Shown here in pieces: positions 20,969 to 30,504 of a stretch of 64,000 nt of DNA; within the stretch, counting starts at the first letter, position 1; every line of letters begins with the position of its first letter. Location: NCBI RefSeq assembly GCF_023161965.1, contig NZ_JALNTY010000001.1, positions 726,501 to 790,500 of the forward strand, given 5' to 3'. A model generated the notes under the pieces. It worked only from the letters and a program-made list of their open reading frames with translations. It did not search any database and was not told the origin of the DNA. This DNA comes from Anaerosoma tenue. Lineage in GTDB: Bacteria > Actinomycetota > Coriobacteriia > Anaerosomatales > Anaerosomataceae. The translations under genes and the position numbers were made by a program.

Positions 20969-21619
20969 TTACTTGGTGCCGAAGAGACGGTCGCCCGCAT
21001 CACCCAGGCCCGGCACGATGTAGCCGTGGTCGTTGAGGTGGCTGTCGATCGCGCACGTGTAGATCGTGACGTCACGGCACAGCCGGTTGACCTCCTCGAT
21101 CCCTTCGGGTGCGGCAAGGAGCACCAGCAGGTTGATCTCCCGGGCGCCACGGTCGCGCAGGAACTGCACGGCAGCCGCCGCGGAGCCTCCCGTGGCCAAC
21201 ATCGGGTCGACGATCAGAACGTCGCGCTCGCCGATGTCCTCGGGAAGCTTGCAGTAGTACTCCACGGGCTGCAGCGTCTCCGGATCACGGTACAGGCCGA
21301 TGTGGCCCACCTTGGCCGCGGGAATGAGCTCGATGATGCCCTCCACCATGCCGAGGCCGGCCCGCAGGATCGGGATGACCGCCACCTTCTTGCCCGCGAG
21401 CACGAAGGTCGTGGTCTGCGTGATCGGCGTTCGGACCACGGTCTCCAGCAGCTGGAAACTGCGGGTGGCCTCGTACGCCTCGAGCATCGCGAGCTCCTTG
21501 ACCAGCTCACGGAACTCCTTCGCGCCCGTCCCCACGTCGCGGAGGATCGAGAGCTTGTGCTGTACGAGCGGATGGTCGATCACGACCACGTTGTCCCAGC
21601 GCGGATCCTTCGCCATCAC
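20969..21619 (-). CDS. upp: Uracil phosphoribosyltransferase
   Basis: 216-residue salvage enzyme making UMP from uracil and PRPP. The PRPP-binding loop '[20 protein letters not shown]' and the uracil-binding '[17 protein letters not shown]' at the C-terminus are intact. The N-terminus '[19 protein letters not shown]' is a strong family signature. Two in-frame starts, ATG at 21619 and the next ATG codon, are equally usable. It is 12 bases downstream of glyA. Confidence 0.96.
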   Translation of the reverse strand: MMAKDPRWDNVVVIDHPLVQHKLSILRDVGTGAKEFRELVKELAMLEAYEATRSFQLLETVVRTPITQTTTFVLAGKKVAVIPILRAGLGMVEGIIELIPAAKVGHIGLYRDPETLQPVEYYCKLPEDIGERDVLIVDPMLATGGSAAAAVQFLRDRGAREINLLVLLAAPEGIEEVNRLCRDVTIYTCAIDSHLNDHGYIVPGLGDAGDRLFGTK

Positions 21620-21631
21620 AGTCCTCCTCGC

Positions 21632-22876
<1,245 letters not shown>

Positions 22877-22891
22877 GAAAGGTCCTCTCTC

Positions 22892-23338
22892 CTACTCGTT
22901 GGACTGTTCGATCCGCCCGATCTTGTCGACCCGGCGCTGGTGGCGTCCTCCTTCGAAGGGCGTCTCGAGGAACGTCGAGAGCACCTCCGCCGCGCGATCG
23001 CGGTCGATGTAGCGCCCGGGAAGCGTGAGGATGTTGGCGTTATTGTGCAGGCGCGCCATGCGCGCCATCTCCGGATCGCTCGCCTGCACCGCGCGGATGC
23101 CCGGGACCTTGTTGGCCGCGATCTCCATCCCCAGCCCGGTTCCGCAGATCAGCACCCCGAACGGGGCCTTCCCCGCCGCGACCGCGCGAGCGACGATCTC
23201 CGCATAATCGGGGTAGTCGACCGAGTCCTCGGATGCGGTGCCAACGTCCACGACCTCGTGACCGAACCCCTCAAGAACCTCACGGACCTGCTCTTTGAGC
23301 TCGAATCCAGCGTGGTCCGAGCCGAGGTAGATGCGCAT
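22892..23338 (-). CDS. rpiB: Ribose 5-phosphate isomerase B
   Basis: 148-residue RpiB/LacAB-type isomerase, interconverting ribulose 5-phosphate and ribose 5-phosphate. The N-terminus 'MRIYLGSDHAGFELKEQVRE' and the active-site 'GVLICGTGLGMEIAANKVPG' (catalytic cysteine) are diagnostic. 'HNNANILTLPGRYID' completes the site. The ATG at 23338 has GGGGAGG upstream. The frame is open further to 23440, but that stretch has no family similarity and includes a strong hairpin, so I reject it. Confidence 0.95.
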   Translation of the reverse strand: MRIYLGSDHAGFELKEQVREVLEGFGHEVVDVGTASEDSVDYPDYAEIVARAVAAGKAPFGVLICGTGLGMEIAANKVPGIRAVQASDPEMARMARLHNNANILTLPGRYIDRDRAAEVLSTFLETPFEGGRHQRRVDKIGRIEQSNE

Positions 23339-23356
23339 AGCCTCCCCTTCAGCGTG

Positions 23357-23388
23357 GCCGGAGGCGACCCGCATGGGCCGCCTCCGGC
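23357..23388 (-). terminator. Hairpin between tsaC and rpiB
   Basis: GCCGGAGGCG (23357-23366) pairs perfectly with CGCCTCCGGC (23379-23388), and the loop can itself form CCC-gcat-GGG. It follows the tsaC stop by about 57 bases and precedes rpiB by 18. It may end part of the tsaC transcription or protect the rpiB message 5' end. No T-run follows. A TACAAT hexamer just upstream on the minus strand (complement of 23392-23397) could mark a local promoter, but the -35 spacing is poor. Confidence 0.45.
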
Positions 23389-23445
23389 AGATTGTACCGT
23401 ATGCCGGGCGTGACAACGCTCCGGATACCGCGAAGCGCAACCCCG

Positions 23446-24090
23446 TCAGTTGTCCTGACCCGCGGCGACCGCCCGGATCTCTTCCTCAGGAACCGGGCCC
23501 ACGCGTGTGACCACCGGCTCAGGGCCGGTACAGTCCACCACGGTCGAGGCCATCCGGTGGGGTGTCTCCCCGCCGTCCAGGACCACGTCGGCCGCGGCGA
23601 CGATCCGGTCCTCAAGCTCCTCGAACGAGCTCGCGGGCGGCTTGCCCGACGTGTTGGCCGAGGTGGTCACCACGGCCGCGCCGTTGGAGCGGATCAGTTC
23701 CTGGACGAGCCGGTGGTCGGGAGAGCGGAGCGCCACCGTGCCACGGTCGTCGCGGAACTCCTTGGCAACGACGTCCGCGGCCTTGACGACGATCGTGATC
23801 GGCCCGGGCCAGAACGCCCGCGCCAGCCGGTGTGCGTACTCGGGAACGTCCACGCCGTACGTATCGAGCGCCCCCTCGCCGTCCACGAGCCACGGCAGGG
23901 GCTTGTTCTTAGGTCTCATCTTGATGTCGATGATCTCCTGGGAGCCGATGCATGACGTAGCGGAAGCGCCGATCCCGTACACCGTCTCAGTGGGGAACAC
24001 GATGATGCCCCCGTCTCTGAGCATGGTGGCGGCGAGATTGACCACTTCCGCCGAGGGGTTTTCCGGGTCGACGTGTATCACCTTGTTCAT
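23446..24090 (-). CDS. tsaC: L-threonylcarbamoyladenylate synthase (TsaC/YwlC/Sua5 family)
   Basis: Makes threonylcarbamoyl-AMP for the t6A modification of ANN-decoding tRNAs. The 214-residue YrdC fold shows 'GGIIVFPTETVYGIGASA' and 'IDIKMRPKNKPLPWLVDG', the nucleotide- and threonine-binding signatures, plus 'AAVVTTSANTSGKPPASSFE'. It is YrdC-only, lacking the extra C-terminal Sua5 domain. The ATG overlaps the prmC stop by 4 bases, so the two are coupled. No other t6A gene is in the window. Confidence 0.92.
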   Translation of the reverse strand: MNKVIHVDPENPSAEVVNLAATMLRDGGIIVFPTETVYGIGASATSCIGSQEIIDIKMRPKNKPLPWLVDGEGALDTYGVDVPEYAHRLARAFWPGPITIVVKAADVVAKEFRDDRGTVALRSPDHRLVQELIRSNGAAVVTTSANTSGKPPASSFEELEDRIVAAADVVLDGGETPHRMASTVVDCTGPEPVVTRVGPVPEEEIRAVAAGQDN

Positions 24091-24968
24091 CGCTGCATCG
24101 ACCTACCTTTCTGCGCATAGACGATACGCTCACGGCCGGCGAGATCACGCCGGACCGTCACTCCCTCGAACCGACCTTCCAGGACACCCGCCGCATCCGA
24201 CACCCTGCCGCTGTCGAGTTCCACCGCGAGACCTCCGCCGGGAGCGAGCCACGCCCCGGCCGCATCGGCGATACGCCGGAACACATCGAGGCCATCGCGC
24301 CCTCCATCGAGCGCCGTGTGCGGCTCGAACCCGAGGATCTCGGCGGGGAGGTCGGGCAGGTCCCGGGACGGGATGTACGGTGGGTTGGACACGATGAGAT
24401 CGACCGTACCGGCGAGTTCGTGCGGCAGTGGATCGAAGAGGTCTCCATACAGTACTTGTACCCTGTCTTCGACGTTTGCGTGAAGACTGTTCCGACCAGC
24501 GGTCGAGATCGCGCGCTCATTGATGTCGGTGGCCCACACACGCGCCCCCGGATGCTCGCTTGCGATGGCCACCGCCACGCACCCTGAGCCGGTGCACAGG
24601 TCCACGACCACGGGTCGATCGAGGTCGCCGATGTGCTCAAGAGCGACGTCGACAAGGACCTCGGTCTCGGGCCTGGGGATGAAGACGCCGGGCTCCACAT
24701 GGACCACTAGATGGCGGAAGGGCATCTCGCCCGTGACGTACTGCAGCGGCATTCCGTCGGCGCGACGCGCCACCAGCTCACGATACCGCGCGCGCTCCTC
24801 CGGCGAGAGCGGACGGTCGTGGTACGCATAGAGCTCCACACGCGAGAGGCCCGTAGCGGAAGAGAGCAGCCACTCGGCGGAGCGGCGCGGATGATCGTCG
24901 CCCTTGCCGCCCAGATACTCACACGTCCACTCGAGCGCGTCCTTCACTGTCCAGACGCGCTCGGCCAC
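24087..24968 (-). CDS. prmC: Peptide chain release factor N5-glutamine methyltransferase
   Basis: Methylates the glutamine of the GGQ motif in release factors with S-adenosylmethionine. The SAM site 'VVDLCTGSGCVAVAIASEHP' and the catalytic 'DLIVSNPPYIPSRDLPDL' (NPPY) are intact. The N-terminal helical domain ('RRSAEWLLSSATGLSRVELY') binds the release factor. The length of 293 residues is normal. It sits directly after prfA, its substrate's gene, with no spacer: a classic pairing. Confidence 0.95.
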   Translation of the reverse strand: MAERVWTVKDALEWTCEYLGGKGDDHPRRSAEWLLSSATGLSRVELYAYHDRPLSPEERARYRELVARRADGMPLQYVTGEMPFRHLVVHVEPGVFIPRPETEVLVDVALEHIGDLDRPVVVDLCTGSGCVAVAIASEHPGARVWATDINERAISTAGRNSLHANVEDRVQVLYGDLFDPLPHELAGTVDLIVSNPPYIPSRDLPDLPAEILGFEPHTALDGGRDGLDVFRRIADAAGAWLAPGGGLAVELDSGRVSDAAGVLEGRFEGVTVRRDLAGRERIVYAQKGRSMQR

Positions 24969-26036
24969 CTACACCACCGCCGCCAGACGCTCGGCCCGGT
25001 CGGCGGCGGCCAGCGCCTCCAATATCGGGCCGATGTCTCCCATGAGCACCCCCGGCAGGTTGTGCACCGTGAGCCCGATCCTGTGGTCGGTGATGCGGTC
25101 CTGGGGCACGTTGTAGGTGCGGATCTTCTCCGAGCGGTCGCCCGAGCCGATCTGGCTCTTGCGCGCCGCGCCCAACTCGGCCTGCTGGCGCTCCATCTCG
25201 GCCTCGTACAGGCGGGCGCGGAGCACGCGGAGGGCCGCTTCCTTGTTCTGCAGCTGCGATTTCTGGTTCTGCGACTGCACCACCACGCCCGTGGGCAGGT
25301 GCGTGATACGCACCGCCGAGTCGGTGGTGTTCACGCTCTGGCCTCCCGGACCGCTCGAGCGGTACACATCGATGCGCAGATCCGACGGGTTGACCTCGAT
25401 CTCCACGTCCTCTGCCTCGGGCAGCACGGCGACGGTGGCGGTGGAGGTGTGGATGCGCCCCTGGCTCTCGGTGGCCGGCACGCGCTGGACGCGATGGACG
25501 CCGCTCTCGAACTTCATCTTGGAGTAGACGCCCTTCCCCTTGATGAGGAACGACACGTCCTTGTATCCGCCCACCTCGTTCTCCGAGGCGTCGATCTCCT
25601 CGACCTTCCAGCGCTGCGACTCGGCGTATCGCGTGTACATGCGGTACAGGTCGGCCGCGAACAGTCCCGCCTCGTCGCCGCCGGCGCCCGCTCGGATCTC
25701 CACGATGACGTTCTTGTCGTCGTTGGGGTCGGCGGGGAGCATCATGACCTTCAGTTCGTCCTCGAGCGGCTCCACGCGCTCCTCGAGCGCTTCGAGCTCG
25801 TCTTTCGCCAGGTCCTTCATCTCGGCGTCGGACTCGGTCTTGAGCATCTCCCTGGCGTCGGCGATCCCGTCGAGCACCATCGTGTACTCGCGGATCTTGT
25901 TGACGAGCGGCGTCATGGCCGAGTGCTCCTTGGCCAGACGCGCGTACTCCTTCTGGTCGCTCAGGACCGATTGGTCGGAGAGCTTCGCGGTGATCTCGTC
26001 GTACGACGAGAGGATCGACTGCAGTTTCTCACGCAT
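24969..26036 (-). CDS. prfA: Peptide chain release factor 1
   Basis: Reads UAA and UAG stop codons and releases the finished protein. The codon-recognition motif PAT lies in '[16 protein letters not shown]', which marks RF1 rather than RF2. The hydrolysis motif GGQ lies in '[20 protein letters not shown]'. The start is the ATG at 26036 ([15 protein letters not shown]), with GGAGG about 11 bases upstream. A GTG six codons earlier is possible. 355 residues is the normal size. Confidence 0.96.
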   Translation of the reverse strand: MREKLQSILSSYDEITAKLSDQSVLSDQKEYARLAKEHSAMTPLVNKIREYTMVLDGIADAREMLKTESDAEMKDLAKDELEALEERVEPLEDELKVMMLPADPNDDKNVIVEIRAGAGGDEAGLFAADLYRMYTRYAESQRWKVEEIDASENEVGGYKDVSFLIKGKGVYSKMKFESGVHRVQRVPATESQGRIHTSTATVAVLPEAEDVEIEVNPSDLRIDVYRSSGPGGQSVNTTDSAVRITHLPTGVVVQSQNQKSQLQNKEAALRVLRARLYEAEMERQQAELGAARKSQIGSGDRSEKIRTYNVPQDRITDHRIGLTVHNLPGVLMGDIGPILEALAAADRAERLAAVV

Positions 26037-26114
26037 GCCGTGTACGTCCTCCACAACAGGTAGTCACAGCGTAGCACGCTGGAAGGTCCGCGCAGGCGCC
26101 GGACCGGTGGTCAT

Positions 26115-27104
26115 TCAGTCGAGCTCCGGCAACGGGGCGGGCTCGCACACGGCCTCGCCGCGCGCCGCGGCTTCCGCCTCCTCGCGCGCCACCACCAGGC
26201 TCATCGCCGCCACGGCGATCTCGATCATCGAGTCGTCGGGCTCCGCAGTGGTCATGCGCTGCAGCTGCAGTCCCGGCCAGAGCAGCACCTTCACGAGCGG
26301 GTTGTCGGGGCGCGAGCCCGCCCACTTCACCGTGATCTCGTAGGCGAGACCGGCGATGAGCGGCAGCAGCAGCAGCCGGATGCCGATGTTGAAGAGCAGG
26401 ACCCAGATCTTGGCGTCCACGCCCCACGCCGCGAGGATCGCCTTCCCGGGGACGAGCGAGAACACCACGATCGCCACGACCATCACCATGAGCAGGAACG
26501 ACGTGCCGCAGCGCACGTGCAGCGTCGTGTACCGCTGGATCACATCGGGCTCGAGCGGGAGCCGCCGCTCGTACGCGTGGATGGTCTTGTGTTCGGCGCC
26601 GTGGTACTCGAACACCCGGTGGATCTCCCGCATCCTGCTGATCGCCCAGATGTACACGAAGAACGCGCCGAGCCGCAGTACGCCGTCCACCACGTTCCAC
26701 ACCAGGGGCCGGTCGATCGAGCTGCCCACGAGCAGGTTGGTGACCACCGCGGGCAGGACGATGAAGAGGCCAACCGCCAGCAGCAGCCCGCCCACCATCG
26801 CCAGGGCGATCTCCTTGCCCTCGAGCTGCTCCTCCTCCGTTTCGCCGGAGTGCTCGGCGGAGATGGTGAACGCCTTGATCGCGAGCGCCATCGTCTCGTA
26901 GAAGCCCCACATCCCGCGGATGATGGGCCACCTGAGCCAGGCGTGCTTGTCCTTGGCCGAGACGAGGTCGTGTTCCTCGGTGTAGATCGCGCCGGACGGC
27001 TCGCGCACGGCGACCGCCCAGTTGTACCTGCCGCGCATCATGATGCCCTCAAGGAGAGCCTGCCCACCGATATGGGTGGGGTGGATCGTGCAGTCGTCGG
27101 ACAT
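26115..27104 (-). CDS. DUF1385 membrane protein (YqhQ family)
   Basis: 329-residue membrane protein of unknown biochemical function. The family signature 'HIGGQALLEGIMMRGRYNW' is at the N-terminus, and 'YHGAEHKTIHAYERRLPLE' supplies the conserved histidines and glutamate that led to its description as a predicted metal-dependent enzyme. Four to five membrane helices follow, e.g. 'IALAMVGGLLLAVGLFIVLP'. It is widely found beside prfA/prmC and rpmE in Firmicutes and Actinomycetota, as here. The C-terminal ~30 residues are Ala/Glu-rich. The ATG at 27104 has GGGAGTG upstream; the longer frame is rejected. Confidence 0.88.
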   Translation of the reverse strand: MSDDCTIHPTHIGGQALLEGIMMRGRYNWAVAVREPSGAIYTEEHDLVSAKDKHAWLRWPIIRGMWGFYETMALAIKAFTISAEHSGETEEEQLEGKEIALAMVGGLLLAVGLFIVLPAVVTNLLVGSSIDRPLVWNVVDGVLRLGAFFVYIWAISRMREIHRVFEYHGAEHKTIHAYERRLPLEPDVIQRYTTLHVRCGTSFLLMVMVVAIVVFSLVPGKAILAAWGVDAKIWVLLFNIGIRLLLLPLIAGLAYEITVKWAGSRPDNPLVKVLLWPGLQLQRMTTAEPDDSMIEIAVAAMSLVVAREEAEAAARGEAVCEPAPLPELD

Positions 27105-27106
27105 CG

Positions 27107-27790
27107 TCACTCCCGTTTCGGGGCTTTGGGGTACGGGTCGCCGCACGTCATCTTCCCCTCGCGGCACGGGCCGCGACGGCAGGACGCGCCGGCGTCCATG
27201 AAGATGTACGGTGCGGTGGGCTCGGCGAGCGCCAGCATGGCCAGCGCGAGCTCGCGGATCTCCCACTGAGCGCGCTTGCAGCACCGGAGTTCGAAGAAGT
27301 GCAGCAGCTCGCGGATGTTCATGGTGATGACGATCTTGGTCTCCATCGCGTTGGGCAGGAGATACCGCGCGTCCTCGGCCGGTATGCCGGCGTCCACGAG
27401 GGCGCGGTACGCGTCGAACGCCGCCCTGGTGGCGAGCGCGAACACCTCGGAGGCCGCAGGGTCGTCGGCCACTGACGGCGGGGTCACGAACGCCGGGGTC
27501 TGCGCGTACGTGACGTACCGCTGCGACTGCTGGTTGTAGCTCGCCAGGCGGTGCCGGACGAGCTGGTGCGTCATCGCGCGGCTCACGCCGTCCACGGCGA
27601 ACGTGTAGCTCGCGTGTTCCAGCGCCGAGGTATGGCCCGAGGTGATGATCGTCTTCAGCACGCGCCGGACGGCCTCATCCGACATCGTCTCGGTGAGCTC
27701 GGCGGCGCCCACCGGGGCATAGCACAGCCGCGCGGCGGCGGCGATGGCGCGCTCCGGATCGGGCGTGTGGTTGAGCAGCCTGACGTCCAC
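27107..27790 (-). CDS. thyX: Flavin-dependent thymidylate synthase ThyX
   Basis: Makes dTMP from dUMP using FAD, NAD(P)H and methylene-tetrahydrofolate. The ThyX motif RHRxxSxNxxSxR is present as 'RHRLASYNQQSQRYV', and 'METKIVITMNIRELLHFFEL' carries conserved FAD/dUMP contacts. 'ALEHASYTFAVDGVSRAMTH' is also typical. The start is the GTG at 27790 (MDVRLLNHTPDPERA) with GGAGG 7 bases upstream. 227 residues is normal. The gene ends 2 bases before the DUF1385 start. Confidence 0.95.
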   Translation of the reverse strand: MDVRLLNHTPDPERAIAAAARLCYAPVGAAELTETMSDEAVRRVLKTIITSGHTSALEHASYTFAVDGVSRAMTHQLVRHRLASYNQQSQRYVTYAQTPAFVTPPSVADDPAASEVFALATRAAFDAYRALVDAGIPAEDARYLLPNAMETKIVITMNIRELLHFFELRCCKRAQWEIRELALAMLALAEPTAPYIFMDAGASCRRGPCREGKMTCGDPYPKAPKRE

Positions 27791-27810
27791 GATGTGCCTC
27801 CGATAACACA

Positions 27811-27835
27811 GGAAGGCGGGTACTCCCCGCCTTCC
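27811..27835 (-). terminator. Hairpin after rpmE
   Basis: GGAAGGCGGG (27811-27820) and CCCGCCTTCC (27826-27835) form a perfect 10-base stem with a 5-base loop, in the 76-base gap after the rpmE stop. It is GC-rich and stable but is followed only by TGTGTTATC on the minus strand. It may only partly stop transcription, letting some continue into thyX. Confidence 0.6.
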
Positions 27836-27866
27836 CGATGATAACGCTTTGCGGCCCCGCGGGCGG

Positions 27867-28268
27867 CTACTCGCCCTCGGGAGCCTCTTCCACCACGTCG
27901 GCCACGGCCTCGCCGCTGTCGACGGCCTCGGCGACCTCGACCTTGGCGGCGCGCTCGGCCTTGACGGAGTCCTTCTTGGCCTTCTCCTCACGAGCGGCGA
28001 TCGCGGCCTCTTCGGCGGCCTTCTGGCGCGCCTCGCGGGCCGCCGCTTCCTTCTCGGCCACCGCAGCGGCGGCGTTGCCGAACTTATTGGAGAAGCGCTG
28101 CACGCGTCCGCCGGTGTCGACCAGCTTCTGCGTACCGGTGTAGAACGGATGGCACTTGGAGCAGAGCTCCACGCGCAACTCGGGCTTGGTGGAGCGCGTC
28201 ACGAAGGTCTCACCGCATGAACAGGTGACCTTCGATTCGACGTACTCGGGATGGATGCCACTACGCAC
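27867..28268 (-). CDS. rpmE: Ribosomal protein bL31 with a long charged C-terminal tail
   Basis: Residues 1-65 are a normal zinc-type bL31: '[19 protein letters not shown]', cysteines at 16, 18, 36 and 39 for one zinc, and '[20 protein letters not shown]'. Residues ~66-133 are an added tail, first Ala/Glu/Lys/Arg-rich and helical in look, then acidic ('[20 protein letters not shown]'). Usual bL31 is about 65-90 residues, so the tail doubles the protein. The GTG start has GGAGG 8 bases upstream. A strong promoter and a leader hairpin lie upstream, suggesting its own regulation. Confidence 0.93.
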   Translation of the reverse strand: MRSGIHPEYVESKVTCSCGETFVTRSTKPELRVELCSKCHPFYTGTQKLVDTGGRVQRFSNKFGNAAAAVAEKEAAAREARQKAAEEAAIAAREEKAKKDSVKAERAAKVEVAEAVDSGEAVADVVEEAPEGE

Positions 28269-28292
28269 TTTGGAGACCTCCGTATGTATGCA

Positions 28293-28309
28293 CCTGGTTT
28301 CCGACCAGG
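28293..28309 (-). promoter_or_regulatory. Leader hairpin of the rpmE transcript
   Basis: CCTGGT (28293-28298) and ACCAGG (28304-28309) pair around a 5-base loop in the ~55-base leader between the predicted rpmE transcription start and its start codon. Ribosomal-protein leaders often bind their own product. Whether this one binds bL31 is conjecture. The stem does not cover the ribosome binding site. Confidence 0.4.
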
Positions 28310-28327
28310 CGCGCGGACAGCCCGCGA

Positions 28328-28356
28328 ATCATAGCACGGGGCGGGCCGAGCGGCAA
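28328..28356 (-). promoter_or_regulatory. Sigma-70-type promoter for rpmE
   Basis: On the minus strand TTGCCG (complement of 28351-28356) and TATGAT (complement of 28328-28333) are separated by exactly 17 bases. It is the clearest promoter-like sequence in this part of the window. The region 28357-28495, between it and the rho stop, is GC-rich and has only a weak long-range inverted repeat that might serve rho. Confidence 0.7.
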
Positions 28357-28495
28357 CGGGCCGGGACCGGTGCGGCGGGTAGTCCACGCTTGCCGTCCTC
28401 GCCGCACAGGACGCGGCTGCGGAGGCTGCGCTCAGGACTCCCGCCACACCGTCTTGTCGTTATCCGCGCGCCCGTCGATGACCACGGCGGTGGAA

Positions 28496-29845
28496 CTAGA
28501 TATCGATGCCGTTGGTGGCGCGCTTGTCGCTCGCGCTCTTGGCCATCTTGGTGAGGAACTCCTGGTTCGACTTGGTCTGCTTGAGCCCCTTGATGAGCAT
28601 CTCCATGGCGCGCTCCGTGGAGTCCACGCCGTGCAGCACGCGGCGCAGGCCCCAGACGAATGGCGCCTCCATCTGCGTGAGGATGAGCTCCTCCTTGCGG
28701 GTGCCCGACGTGATGACGTCGATCGCCGGGAAGATACGCCGGTCGGCGAGCTTGCGGTCGAGCCTGAGCTCCATGTTGCCGGTGCCCTTGAACTCCTCGA
28801 AGATGACCTCGTCCATCTTGGAGCCCGTGTCCACGAGCGCGGTGGCGAGGATGGTGAGCGAGCCGCCGTTCTCGATGTTGCGGGCCGCGCCGAAGAACTT
28901 CTTGGGCGGATAGAGCGCCGTGGAGTCCACGCCGCCGGAGAGGATCCGGCCGCTCGCCGGAGTGGCGAGGTTGTACGCACGCGCAAGACGCGTGATCGAG
29001 TCGAGCAGGATCACCACGTCGAAGCCGCTCTCCACGAGCCGCTTCGCGCGCTCCATCACCAGCTCCGCTACGGCGATGTGGTTCTCGCTGGGCATGTCGA
29101 AGGTGGACGAGACGACCTCGCCCTTGATGGAACGCTCCATGTCGGTGACTTCCTCTGGCCGCTCGTCCACGAGCAGGCACATGAGGTACACCTCGGGGTT
29201 GTTCTCGCTGAGCGAGGCGGCGATGTCCTTGAGGACCGTCGTCTTGCCCGCCTTGGGCGGTGAGACGATGAGCCCGCGCTGGCCCTTGCCGATGGGGGCC
29301 ACCAGGTCGATCACCCGCGCCGTGATCGTCTTCTCCCCGTGCTCGAGCCGTAGGCGCTCGTCGGGGTAGACCGGCACGAGGTCGCGGAAGTTCTTGCGTC
29401 CGCGCGACTCCTCCACGTTCTGCCCGTTGACCGACGTCAGCTTGGTGAGCGCCGGGTACTTCTCTGACTCCTTGGGCGGGCGCACCTGGCCCCTGAGCAT
29501 GTCGCCCCGGCGGAGGTCGGACCTCCGGATCAGCGACATCGAGCAGTAGACGTCGTTGTCACCCGGCAGGTACCCGCTCGTGCGGATGAAGCCGTAGCCC
29601 TCGGGCAGGATGTCGAGGATGCCCTCGATCTCCACGAACCCTTCGGCCTTCACCTTCGCCTCGTACACGGCCGCGACGATCTCGTCCTTCTTCTTGAGCG
29701 CCTTGACGTCGAGCTCCAGCTCGGACGCCATCGTCCGCAGCTCGGCGACGGTCTTGGCGGCAAGTTCTTCGCGGGTCACCGAGGGCTGGACCTCTTTGGG
29801 CTGACCGCCTCCGCGACGGCCTCTCTTACGCGGTCGTGCACTCAC
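28496..29845 (-). CDS. rho: Transcription termination factor Rho
   Basis: Hexameric RNA helicase that ends transcription. The 449 residues comprise the Rho N domain (~15-55, '[20 protein letters not shown]') and an RNA-binding cold-shock-like domain ('[20 protein letters not shown]'). The ATPase core follows, with P-loop '[20 protein letters not shown]', '[13 protein letters not shown]' and '[16 protein letters not shown]'. It lacks the large insert common in many Actinobacteria such as Mycobacterium. Its GTG start overlaps the fsa stop (GTGA), so rho is the last gene of the cDPG operon and is coupled to it. Confidence 0.97.
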   Translation of the reverse strand: MSARPRKRGRRGGGQPKEVQPSVTREELAAKTVAELRTMASELELDVKALKKKDEIVAAVYEAKVKAEGFVEIEGILDILPEGYGFIRTSGYLPGDNDVYCSMSLIRRSDLRRGDMLRGQVRPPKESEKYPALTKLTSVNGQNVEESRGRKNFRDLVPVYPDERLRLEHGEKTITARVIDLVAPIGKGQRGLIVSPPKAGKTTVLKDIAASLSENNPEVYLMCLLVDERPEEVTDMERSIKGEVVSSTFDMPSENHIAVAELVMERAKRLVESGFDVVILLDSITRLARAYNLATPASGRILSGGVDSTALYPPKKFFGAARNIENGGSLTILATALVDTGSKMDEVIFEEFKGTGNMELRLDRKLADRRIFPAIDVITSGTRKEELILTQMEAPFVWGLRRVLHGVDSTERAMEMLIKGLKQTKSNQEFLTKMAKSASDKRATNGIDI

Positions 29846-30504
29846 GCGTTCTTCACCTTCTCCCAGTCGGCCAGGAACGCTTCCAGGCCGCGATCGGTCA
29901 GGGGATGCTTCACGAGCTTCTGCAGCACCGCGAACGGCACCGTGGCGATGTCGGCGCCCATCAGCGCGGCCGCGACGACGTGCTGGTTGTGCCGCACGGA
30001 GGCGGCGATGACCTCCACCGGGTGGTGGAAGTCGTAGTTGTTCAGGGCGGCGATCATGTTGCCGAGGTGCTCAAGGCCGTCCTCGGAGATGTCATCGAAC
30101 CTGCCGATGAACGGACTCACGTACCGCGCGCCGGCGCGTGCCGCCATGAGCGCCTGAGGAACGGTGAAGCAGAGCGTCATGTTCACGTGGATGTTGCGCT
30201 CGGCGAGCGCCTTGGTGGCGGCGAGACCCTCCGGCATCACCGGAACCTTGACCACGACGTTGGGCGCGAGCTCGGCGAGCGTCTCCCCTTCGGCCACGAT
30301 CTCATCGCGCGTGAGGCTCACCGTCTCGGCCGACACGGGTCCGTCGCAGATCTCACAGATGCGCTGGATATGCGCGTGGAAGTCGGCGAGCGAGCCGCCT
30401 TCGCGGGCGTACAGCGACGGGTTGGTGGTGACACCCGCCAGCACTCCCCACGAAGCCGCCTCCTCGATCTCGGAAAGGTTCGCGGTGTCCAGGAAGAACT
30501 TCAT
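29842..30504 (-). CDS. fsa: Fructose-6-phosphate aldolase / transaldolase-like protein
   Basis: 220-residue small-type transaldolase (TalC/Fsa). The N-terminus 'MKFFLDTANLSEIEEAASWG' and 'GVTTNPSLYAREGG' are the family opening. The Schiff-base lysine lies in 'NVVVKVPVMPEGLAATKALA', and 'SPFIGRFDDISEDGLEHLGN' follows. Such proteins exchange dihydroxyacetone units (transaldolase) or cleave fructose 6-phosphate; sequence alone does not decide which. Its start codon directly abuts the 2-phosphoglycerate kinase stop, and it overlaps rho. Confidence 0.92.
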   Translation of the reverse strand: MKFFLDTANLSEIEEAASWGVLAGVTTNPSLYAREGGSLADFHAHIQRICEICDGPVSAETVSLTRDEIVAEGETLAELAPNVVVKVPVMPEGLAATKALAERNIHVNMTLCFTVPQALMAARAGARYVSPFIGRFDDISEDGLEHLGNMIAALNNYDFHHPVEVIAASVRHNQHVVAAALMGADIATVPFAVLQKLVKHPLTDRGLEAFLADWEKVKNA

